DNA of 64,000 nucleotides, taken from positions 5,084,001 through 5,148,000 of the forward strand of contig NC_091272.1 in NCBI RefSeq assembly GCF_042100115.1. The letters are read 5' to 3'. Position numbers and translations under genes: made by a program. Position 1 is the first letter of the stretch. Each line of letters begins with the position of its first letter. The DNA is from Alternaria dauci (Eukaryota; Ascomycota; Dothideomycetes; Pleosporales; Pleosporaceae). Below the pieces are notes generated by a model, which saw only the letters and a program-made list of their open reading frames with translations, was not told the DNA's origin and made no database searches. Positions 11,654 through 20,484 of this stretch are shown here, one piece after another.

Positions 11654-13506
11654 ATGCAATCTCAAAACTCTGAATTTTCAGTGAGTACAATGTTCGATGG
11701 AGCATTCGGCTGTAGCGATAGACTCACGACACACGAATGTTACAAGACGACAATAATTGAGACTAACTTAATATAGGCTGCTAGCTCTGATAAATTTGGG
11801 GCAGTTGCGTGCAATACGTTTAACGCTGGTCACTTCAGAACTAGCACAGTCCGCCATCTACCCAATGGCGAGCAAGAAACGGACGATAAGGCGGCCCGGC
11901 CTGAGCCTCCACTTAGCACTGGAAAGCGTCCGCATGAGTTCTCAGATTCTGAGGACGATAGCGATAGACGAGTTCGCGCCCGAATCGACCGCACGCCGCA
12001 AGATCGAGCAGTAACCAGAGATGGATCGAAGTTATCTCTAAACCTTATTCAAGAAGAGACCCAGGGGATAGTCAGAATCATGAGAAGCTTTGCAGCGACC
12101 ACAGGCCAGATCGTGGCATTTGTCAAAGGCGCACCCTCAGACGGTGAGGGCCCTTCACACCAGACCATTACTGAGCTCTTTCGTGGCATACTTAGCAAGC
12201 TTATTCCTTGCGTGACCAAGATCAACGATGCGAAGGCTCTCGGCATTGAGATCGTAGGCCCCGCAGACTTGGTTGACTCTTCGCTTCAACGTGAAGGCGT
12301 TTTCACCATCATCTCATCGCCATGCGCCAGTAGTGTTCCGGAACCACTGGAATGCAACTACGACGATTAATTTGCTGCAGGGGACATATTCTGGGATCGT
12401 GTGACGGAATTCGCTGCAGACCCACGATTGACACCCGGTGAAAACGTTGCCCCAGCTCGCAAGGACTGGTGCGTGTTGCATATCGTCTGCTTCTTGTCAC
12501 AAAGGTGACGTCACGGAATCTGTGGACAGCACCTGGCCAACTGAGGGGAGGAAAGGGGGTATCGAACCTAAACCAGGATGACCATTGGATGCACGCTCAT
12601 CTTCATAACCCTGACAAAGGCCGATTGATATACGGGCGAGCTACCGGGAATGACACGCCTCACCACTCTTTGGAGTTCGACCCGGAAACGCGACGTAGAA
12701 GCCAGGCTGTCAATGAGAATACACACTTCTGTGCAGTAGATGCAGAGCCGCACAGGCCTACCTGGGGTATGGTTCCTGCAGGAAGACTTACACACCATAG
12801 CCGCGAACTCTTTCTCGGTATCAAGGCATATGCACACAGCTCGACTGGGGATATCGTTGTGAATCCCTTAGGCATGGACCTGATTGCTGTGCAGCGCGGC
12901 CTCCAATCAACAAAGCGTGTTCCACATCATAATATGCCCCTTCCAAATCACAGGCAAAGGCGAGATCATCTATACAATCAGCTGGATACCTATCCCTCCC
13001 TCCACGGGCCTGAAAAGCTACTTCGAGAGTCAAGCGTTTTCAGCTCCACTCACTCAGGGTCTAACCGTGAAGAAGGGGCCCAATCTCCGGTAGCATCAAC
13101 CCCCGTTATCTCCTCCATGAACGATCGGAACCTTCGGACTCCACCTCAAACAGTCTCACCTACTACACCACATCTGCGTCAGCAAGCACCAGTACAGGCT
13201 TCCATTGAAAAGCAGAAAGATAGAGATCCTGAGGGCAAAAATGTCAAGACTACTAGCGCAGACCAAGAGAAAGTTACTCCTTATGCCGATACAGAGCTAC
13301 CGTCCAGTCACGTTGTCAACCAGCCTTCTGTAACTACGCAGAACCGACAAAATCAGCACAATGGAACTGCTCTCAATCTTTCCAACTTCAATGTAAGAAA
13401 GCAGAATCAGAATTTCAATCTCAGCCATAGCACGCCAAGCCCCACACCGAGTGCGGATGGAAAGGGCCCTGAAGGAGGCGATACGCGTCGTAAAAACCCG
13501 CAATGA
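11654..13506 (+). pseudogene. Unit 1 plus gene: GD-domain protein, stop and frameshift
   Basis: First copy of the plus-strand family. A 27-nt first exon (MQSQNSEFS, 11654-11680) is joined over a 96-nt intron to exon 2 at 11777. That exon encodes an acidic, basic-patch N-terminus, then GIEIVGPADL and SSVPEPLECNYDD. An in-frame TAA (12368-12370) follows, after which the domain goes on without a gap as GDIFWDRVTEFAAD. A one-base frame change near 12462-12472 leads into VAYRLLLVTKV and the rest (NDTPHHSLEF, THFCAVDAEP, a Ser/Thr/Gln-rich tail). Alignment to the second copy (VPEPIRQRFDH, GDMFWFRTSEYAAD, WRLLLVVKV) shows the broken places. A 51-nt intron (12330-12380) could remove the TAA, but not the frame change. 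Confidence 0.55.
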
Positions 13507-13767
13507 GCTGTCTCTGCCACGGGTAGGAGGTGTTTATGGATGATCGTGCTTCATTAGAAAGCTCAATACTCTTTCACCCCACACCAATGAGGACTAGTTG
13601 CCGTCTCATTGTTCACGTCTCAACGAAACAAAATTTACTCCTATTAACGACATCATCACATAGCCTATGAATTTATTTCATTTTCTGTATATACTACCAA
13701 CCAAGGATACTCTTTCGTCACATGATGCTTCAATATATGACGAGCGGTGGCGTTCTCTCCCACTACA
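13507..13767. other. Short gap between units 1 and 2
   Basis: About 260 bp between convergent gene ends. No feature is seen. Confidence 0.5.
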
Positions 13768-14949
13768 TTACATGCAGCGTCCCCGATCGTCTTCGAGCCG
13801 ATGGCTCCTTTCCCTAGATCGACGACTTTCATCACGAGCCCTACTCTGCCTCTTTTCGCGTGATTCACGATCGCGATATCTCGATGCGTCTCGTGAGGGA
13901 AGTCGCTCACGTCTTGGACTGTGACATCGGCCGTCTCGACGTCGTCCTTGGTGAGCATCGGGGCCAAGTCTCCTACTTCGTATGCCATCTGAGGGTGAAG
14001 GACTATGCCTGCTCTCAAGAGAGGGTGGTGGGAGCATGCTGGAACGGCGAGGTCTGACTGGAGATGGCTGCTCGTCATCGCGATGATTGACACGGCGATC
14101 GTCGCCTTGGTGATGCCGTCTGTTCGGTTGGTTGCTATGCATGTTTGCGCGCTTCGACAACTGACGGTATTCAGGGCTTTGCGCATCAACCATGCTTCCT
14201 TGTGGACTGCTCTCGACCGAACGTCACCAATCTGATACGTTGTTTCGTCGCCTCTCTGCCAGTCTGTCCGCAGCCCGATCTGATTCGGACAAAACTATGG
14301 ACATGTCTTCAACACCATGCTCATCAGAATGAGCTTTCTTATCATTCGCTTTGCCCTTGGAGTCAACTCCATTTCCCGCTCTCTCGTCACTCGCATGGGA
14401 ATCTTCATCAGGTCTTAGCCGCCCTGCATTTCTCCATACCTCCACTAAAATCTTGTGTACATCTGTCCAAGCCTCCCGCCACCTATTCAAGGTGCGTGCA
14501 AGGTCTTTATCAAGAGATGCTATCTTTCCGTCTAAGATTCTTCCATTCAGTTTGAGTCGCTCCAGGTCTCGAGCCAACTTCTCGAGTGTTTTCTTTTGCC
14601 ACTCAGTTGGTTCTTTATTCGGTTTGATCTCCGAGCGCTTAATATCCCAGCGGTGTTTTATCGACTCAAGAGTACCATTGTTATCAGCTTGTTCCAACAT
14701 TATTTGATGCTTCCATGTTTGGACCGACTTTTTCGAGCGTTTGTAAGCACATCCCAACGCGAGAGCTAGCTGGATCTTCTCTTGAAGCTCCTCCGTCAGG
14801 ACAAGAACCGGGACTCTGTGTTGACCCTGTTGCAAATCTTTCAACCGCGGCCGTACACCATTCGTACCTGAGCTATGGGTTGTCCGGGGAACCCACGCTC
14901 TGTAGGCTCTTTCTGACAATGTTAAATCTAACTCTGCGTTGTCGTACAT
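13768..14949 (-). CDS. Unit 2 minus gene: coiled-coil/RS protein with an in-frame TGA
   Basis: Second copy of the family. The frame from 14949 encodes 241 residues to a TGA at 14226-14224. It contains LTEELQEKIQLALALG near residue 50, a Lys/Glu-rich predicted coiled coil of about 90 residues, and RWREAWTDVHKILVEVW near residue 160. The same frame stays open past the TGA to 13768 and encodes about 150 residues rich in Arg, Ser and Asp, the tail that copies 1 and 3 carry without interruption. A 51-nt GTGACG...CAAAG intron (14227-14177) would remove the stop in frame and give 376 residues. Otherwise the copy is truncated or read through. Probably nuclear, judging only from the RS-like tail. Confidence 0.6.
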
Positions 14950-15567
14950 ACCTATCGTCTTGTGGAAAGAACACGTTACACCATGGACTTGCGCGAAGTC
15001 TGCGTAGTCTTAAGTGAGACGACAAAGCTGGTCAGATCCTTTGACAGCGATGGTGCTTTGTACATCTACAACAAAGATCGAGATCATGACCCAAATACGG
15101 TACATTCATTGTGTGATCCCTGAATGACTTCACAAGAAAGAGTGCGATGATCAACTGTTGCGCATAGGATAAGACTGTTCAAGCTTAAGTTCTGAGCTTG
15201 TGGGTAAGTGTGGACTTGCTCAAAGCATTCGAAGACCATCAGGCCTATATTGAACGCCAATGTACGTTGGGCTCATCTCGCGTGAACTGTGCACACCACC
15301 AAATGACCGGATCTCATTCAATTATCCGTATCGTGGCTCCCGCTCAGTCAGTCGTGCATCGCAGAGGGAAAGCTGCAACTGTGGTGAATAGGTCCCCTCT
15401 GGGAGCCTAGAGCTACTGCATTACGCCCGTACTCTATATATACGTGCCTTTTTAATAACACTGTGTTGAAGAGTTTCTCTCCACAACTTGTTCCATTCGC
15501 TGACATTTACACCGTGCTCAACTGCTCCGACTACAAAGAAAACTAAGCGGTTGCAACTTTGCCAAAA
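14950..15567. promoter_or_regulatory. Shared divergent promoter region of unit 2
   Basis: The 618 bp lie between the two start codons. A TATA-like TCTATATATAC at 15433-15443 lies about 130 bp upstream of the plus-strand ATG. No gene is seen. Confidence 0.5.
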
Positions 15568-16986
15568 ATGCCATATCGTCGTCGTGAAGGTAAGCATAGT
15601 ACCTTCTTTTCGTTCGTTGAGACTTTGCTAACGAGAGCAAAGGAAGTGATTCCACGCCCATCGCGAGATCGCATTGGAGAGATCTTCCTACCGCCCGATC
15701 ATGGTCTCGTGGCACTTGAGCCGGATCTCGTAAACAGCAACGACCTGGACGCCTCGACAGGAGAACCCACGAAACCAGCTCCGCTCAACTTTCCAAATGC
15801 TACACATGCTCAAGAAGAAGAGAATTTGCCTGAGCCATATTCCTCTCAACAAGAGAGCAGGCCGGTTGCCGATGACCAAGAGGGAAGTCTTACACTTGGG
15901 AACTGCTTACAATCGCCACCATCTTCACGTGTAGAGCGTAGTTCTGGTCGTGATAGCCTTGAGGAGTCAATACGTCGTCGCCCTATCACACAACAGCCGC
16001 AATCCGCACCCATCACCAATGTGCCTCTGCCAAAAGCACAACAGTTGCTAGCAGAGTACGGGAAATTACACCAACTACCTCTACTCAGTATCAACCTGGG
16101 TACTCAATATGGTCAGCTTCAGCTTTTGGCCTTGATGCAAGACTTCGCTTTGTGGATGGCTTCCAACGGTGGTAGTGCCCAGCGCGGAAACCTTGGTCTT
16201 GAAATACCCAACCTTGCAGCCGTCTCTTATCCCCAATACGAGAGCCTAAATACGATGATAATGTCCAAGTGGTCGACGCAGGTTCCAGAGCCAATCCGAC
16301 AACGCTTTGATCATGTGTTCAGTCCCGGAGACATGTTCTGGTTCCGCACTTCTGAGTATGCGGCCGATACGAAACAGCAGCTGGACGACAGATTTGGGCT
16401 GACTGCTCGCGGGCTACTCGTTTCGGGCTGGAGGCTTCTCTTAGTTGTGAAGGTTCTCCCGAATATGTTGCTATGCTGTTGGGGCCGAACCGCTGGGAAC
16501 AGCGATTTGAGTAAGGTCAACCGTAGGGATCAGTGGCAGTTTGCGCGATTGCTGCGATCTGACCGTACGGATTGGCCGGAAGATATTGAAGCTAAGGACA
16601 GCCCCCACGCAAACATCTTCATGGATACCACGAATGCGAGAGGCTGGCCAGTACAGAACTTAAAGGACCACTGTAACTTCAATGTGCTTGTAGCTCAGGA
16701 AGTTATTCCTACCAACGGTTACAAGTTTGCAGGCAAACTTGAAGAGGAAAGTCATAAAAGTGTCGATTGGATTCGCAGCGCCTTCTATCTCGGGATGGCA
16801 GTCATGCCTGAAGCCCCGAGGGGGGTCCACGTCGCCGCAGTGCGGCGCGGAATAGAAAACATCAGAACGCCTTGGCATCCACCCCTCGTACCGAAACGAG
16901 TAGGGAGAGATTTATTTCCAACGGCAGACAAGATGTTACCTCTCTCCTCATACATCCCGCCGCCAGCTGGGCACGCTCCCGTCTAA
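15568..16986 (+). CDS. Unit 2 plus gene: GD-domain protein (possible DUF6590 relative)
   Basis: Second copy of the plus family, 456 residues from a 22-nt first exon (MPYRRRE, 15568-15589) and exon 2 from 15638, after a 48-nt intron with a GCTAAC branch. The N-terminal half is low in complexity. The conserved domain begins near residue 235 with SPGDMFWFRTSEYAAD, followed by WRLLLVVKVLPN, RRDQWQFARLL, DSPHANIFMD and a C-terminal NFNVLVAQEV...YKFAGKLEEES region. The order of elements (GD-F start, K-R-hydrophobic strand, a middle -H- motif, a final strand with a G-L turn) recalls the fungal domain DUF6590, but only weakly. The TAA at 16984-16986 is followed in the same frame by 183 codons of RS-rich sequence. 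The function is unknown. Confidence 0.65.
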   Translation: MPYRRREGKHSTFFSFVETLLTRAKEVIPRPSRDRIGEIFLPPDHGLVALEPDLVNSNDLDASTGEPTKPAPLNFPNATHAQEEENLPEPYSSQQESRPVADDQEGSLTLGNCLQSPPSSRVERSSGRDSLEESIRRRPITQQPQSAPITNVPLPKAQQLLAEYGKLHQLPLLSINLGTQYGQLQLLALMQDFALWMASNGGSAQRGNLGLEIPNLAAVSYPQYESLNTMIMSKWSTQVPEPIRQRFDHVFSPGDMFWFRTSEYAADTKQQLDDRFGLTARGLLVSGWRLLLVVKVLPNMLLCCWGRTAGNSDLSKVNRRDQWQFARLLRSDRTDWPEDIEAKDSPHANIFMDTTNARGWPVQNLKDHCNFNVLVAQEVIPTNGYKFAGKLEEESHKSVDWIRSAFYLGMAVMPEAPRGVHVAAVRRGIENIRTPWHPPLVPKRVGRDLFPTADKMLPLSSYIPPPAGHAPV

Positions 16987-17535
16987 AAAGACCCCGCCGC
17001 CACTCCCCACGTTCCTAGGGGCCCTGATGGCGCAACTGAGCCGCGATTTGAACGTGATTGGAACAACAGTACTGGGAGGAAGCTACCCGCTCGTTTAACC
17101 TATGGCCAGGATCCCGATCGGCAATGTAGCCGGTCAAGAAGTCGATCACCGCGCGATCGCCAGGACGGTAGATTTCGGGACTATGCTCGGAGACAATCAC
17201 CGCCTCCTCGATATCGCCCCGAAAGCCCCAAAGACCATGGTAAAACAGAAACGCGTGGTGAGCCCAAACACCAGCCGGAAGACTACGACCGATCCCAGTC
17301 TCGAGGTCAGCATTCGCCGACACGTCGACATGACCAGTCTGCTGATCTGCGTCAAGGTCATTCCACCAATAACAATGTTTTTAATGCGTACAAGATGGGC
17401 GAAGCCAAGGCTGTCGTGAACGACAACCACAACGGCGACCGCCAGCATAGTTGCAACGCAGCTGATCAGGTGAGCTACCGTGATGGCGACGACGACCGTG
17501 GATGTGGAGGCTACCGTCAGCCCAACCGTGATTAA
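16984..17535 (+). other. In-frame RS-rich extension after the unit 2 stop
   Basis: Past the TAA the same frame is open for 182 codons, to a TAA at 17533-17535. It encodes Arg/Ser/Asp/Pro-rich sequence (SRSRSRSPRDRQ, RGQHSPTRRHDQ). It may be reached by an 84-nt intron (16935-17018, weak GTTACC donor), by read-through, or be a lost tail. Confidence 0.5.
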
Positions 17536-18441
17536 GAAGGACACGGACAGGGTGGCGGACGAGGACGCGGTGATTGTCGTCATTAGCCGGGCGCGAATGA
17601 ACCTCCTGTTTTCTCTGTAAACTATGTAGCTTTCAGGTATGTAATCATTCCATATCCATTCGACGAGCAAGATAGGATGTGTTCGGTCAATGTATGTGAT
17701 GATGGAGTCCAAAAGACCATCGATATTCTACTGCCGAAACGGCAAGAAAGCCATCGAAAGAGTTGCGGGGAACATTGCGGAGCTCCTCAGGACATGAGAG
17801 GTATAGTGCGATCGGAAGTGACAGACGCATCGAGGTATTCGTGTGGGAAGTGAGGGGCGGTCGTGACGTGAGCTGACGGCTCACGCCCAGGCTGGTTACA
17901 GTCGCGTCGTAGGCTTTGTTACGTGCAGCTGCATTCTTGGCTTGGACCTCTCATAGTCCATAGCAATGAGAGCTCGTAATACACATGGACTTCTATCTCT
18001 CCATACGTGCTCCACTTTTTATTTGAGTGTGCTGGCTGACCGCGTGGCGCATGCGCCAGTATCGGAAATTCGTTTGCGACAGGTGGTAGCATCCAAACAA
18101 AGGAGGCTTTCGAGCGCGACGGTATGCTGGCCATCTACAGACATAAGAGAATGGGGTGTCGAGAGGAGGATCCGCATAGCCATTCGGTGCTTGGATGATG
18201 ATCTTGAGCTAATCCGAAAGCGGACGACAAAAACGCGCTAAGTACGCGTAGTGACATCACTAGTAGCAATTCGTCGCCATTGCGCGTCTCCACCAGAACT
18301 TCATCCCAGCACCAACACCATCATGTCATATGCTGGCCTTTGTAAGAAACACCCGGACCTACAGAGCTTCTTGAGGGAATTGCTGTCGGCCATGTCAACA
18401 GCTTGAACTTATTTGGAAAGCATACGTTTCTTCGCATTCGG
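17536..18441. other. Gap between units 2 and 3
   Basis: About 900 bp. The open frames here are antisense shadows or random. No gene is supported. Confidence 0.5.
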
Positions 18442-20037
18442 TCATCTATCTAAGTTTGACATGTTTGGATTCTCACCAGTTCCGCAGCCGGGCTTAAAGA
18501 AGTCGCGAATGGACAGTCTACCAGATCTCGGCGTCTGTCCTGCAATGCGTTGCATAACCGACTCTTCCTGTACGCACTCGGCAGCCGGGTGGTCCCGAAT
18601 CGATATTCGACCACCACTCATCCTTGACAGTGCATGTTTCTGCAATTTCCTTTCACTTGGGGTTTGGTCCTCTCGCTTCCGCTTGCTACCAATAAGATGA
18701 CGACCGCAAGCTTCAGACGATTCGGCCGGTTGTTGAGGTTGCATGCCCCCGCTGTCAAACTGTGACGCCAGTTTGCGAAGGCCGGCCTGGAAGTCTTGAG
18801 CCTGTTGCGAGAGTGGTGCGACCGGGAAAGCCTTCCCTGCTGTACTCGTGACACTGTCTTCGACATGTACTGCGCCATCCGACTGCCCAACAAAACTTGC
18901 GATGCTCGATGGCGCAACTTCAGATTCGACAGCCTGAACATATCTTCCTCGATTGCCGTCCTTTCTGGGCAGATGTTGCGTCGGATTTGCCACACCTTCC
19001 AGAAGCCCTCGAAGAATCTCGCTAGTGTCACACACAGATTCAGCCATACGATTCAATTCCGCATAGGAAGCAGCCGAGCGACCTGGCGAAATCGGCATGC
19101 CTCTGTACAGGCGATCTTCACTCCATCTCGAAAAGGACCGCGAGCGATCCCGCTCTCGCTCGCGATCCCACCGACCCGATCGCGCTTGTCGGTATGCCTC
19201 CATGCTGGGCTCCCGCCTGCGATTCCCGGACCTACTGTTCCGACTTCGCGAGCGAGGGCGAGAGCCAGATCCACAACCTAATAAAGAGTTAAGACCGTAG
19301 GCGCGATCTTGTCTATACGCTTGTGAGTGACGATCTGGACTACGCGATCTAGCCTCTCGCCTCCGATTGCGGTCACAGTTCTGATTTCCTAAACTCCGAG
19401 ATCTGGGGTGGTTGCCCGGCTCTCGATCTCCAGAGACTGAGACACTCCGCGCATATACCTGACCATGTTGAGATTCCTTGACTCTGCCTGCGAGCACCCA
19501 TACGCGATCAAGTTCTTGCTGTACTGCGAACCAAGCGTTGCTCCATCTCTCTTTGCCCAACTTCACTGTGTCTTCATGCATTCGACGCTGTCGTTGGTTC
19601 CATTCTTGCGTTTTCTGGCACTTCATGCGCTCCTCCAGAAGCTTTTGAAGCTCGCCTCTTTGCTGACGTGTCGCCCCTCCTGCTTTCCTCATCTTCTTCT
19701 TCGTCAACTTTACCAGGTGCTCTAGCTCGTCCGCCCAGGACTGCGCCTTTGCTTCCTTTTCGAAAAGGGTCTTGTCTTCAGCAGCGACCTTCTCAGGGGT
19801 AGTCCAGTATGAGTGAGCGATACATAATGCTTGCTGTATCTTTTCTGCCAGCGATTCGGATAGCAATACCGCAGCAACAATTTCCTGGCCCTCAGGGATA
19901 TCTATGAGTCTTGCTGATCCAGTCGTACATCTCAGTTTATCTTTACCTTCTACCGTCCATCGACGATAGATCCTATCTAATTGGTCGGATTGAAAGTTAG
20001 GCTCATAGTCAGAATAATATAGGTGGTGATGATCCAT
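18442..20037 (-). CDS. Unit 3 minus gene: intact coiled-coil/RS protein
   Basis: Third and only uninterrupted copy of the minus family, 531 residues in one exon. The N-terminus holds LSESLAEKIQQALCIAH near residue 60, followed by a Lys/Glu/Gln-rich predicted coiled coil (about 80-165) and RWSNAWFAVQQELDRVW near residue 170. Residues about 195-320 form an RS-like domain rich in Arg, Ser, Asp and Gly. The C-terminal part has a bipartite-like basic stretch (GSKRKRED) and two related motifs, GRISIRDH and GRLSIRDFF, the second close to a PIP-box. These features suggest a nuclear protein that binds RNA or chromatin. I do not recognise the family. Confidence 0.75.
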   Translation of the reverse strand: MDHHHLYYSDYEPNFQSDQLDRIYRRWTVEGKDKLRCTTGSARLIDIPEGQEIVAAVLLSESLAEKIQQALCIAHSYWTTPEKVAAEDKTLFEKEAKAQSWADELEHLVKLTKKKMRKAGGATRQQRGELQKLLEERMKCQKTQEWNQRQRRMHEDTVKLGKERWSNAWFAVQQELDRVWVLAGRVKESQHGQVYARSVSVSGDREPGNHPRSRSLGNQNCDRNRRREARSRSPDRHSQAYRQDRAYGLNSLLGCGSGSRPRSRSRNSRSGNRRREPSMEAYRQARSGRWDRERERDRSRSFSRWSEDRLYRGMPISPGRSAASYAELNRMAESVCDTSEILRGLLEGVANPTQHLPRKDGNRGRYVQAVESEVAPSSIASFVGQSDGAVHVEDSVTSTAGKAFPVAPLSQQAQDFQAGLRKLASQFDSGGMQPQQPAESSEACGRHLIGSKRKREDQTPSERKLQKHALSRMSGGRISIRDHPAAECVQEESVMQRIAGQTPRSGRLSIRDFFKPGCGTGENPNMSNLDR

Positions 20038-20484
20038 GTCAAGCAGTACAAGATTGAACGATGACGGATATGGAGAAAATGCAAGCTTGGAAAGGAGGGT
20101 TGAATGTTGGTGAGTGTAATAATGATATAGATTTGGACAAAGGAGGTGAAAATCATACTTTCATCCGCTTTAGGAGACCTAGTGCTATTACAACAAAGAG
20201 AGCTGACTTCTTTCATGAGATTCACTCCTGTCCTACTAGTGTCAGTGAGATCACAGGACTGGGGTGTATTCTTGATCTAATGAAGGAAGCATGGGCCTTG
20301 GTATACCGAGAGGCAGACGCAAGGTGATCTATCATTCACTCAGATCGATGGAGTTGTTGGCCTACCTATACTTCAGGGGTATTTCCCCAGAGCCGTCTTT
20401 GTTGTTACCCCATCAACAGGAACACCTCAACCCAGTGAAACTTTCTCAACCACAACTTGACGCACAGAAGGCGATACTCAGATC
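20038..20484. promoter_or_regulatory. Shared divergent promoter region of unit 3
   Basis: The 447 bp lie between the start codons. An upstream plus-strand exon cannot be excluded, because the other two plus genes each have a tiny first exon. No TATA box is obvious. Confidence 0.45.

Noticed and set aside
17197..17712. A 171-residue minus-strand open frame, Thr/Val-rich
   Set aside because: It is the antisense of the RS-coding region of unit 2. Arg/Ser-rich codons give long open antisense frames; the same explains the minus frame at 20716-21066 and the plus frame at 13667-13924.
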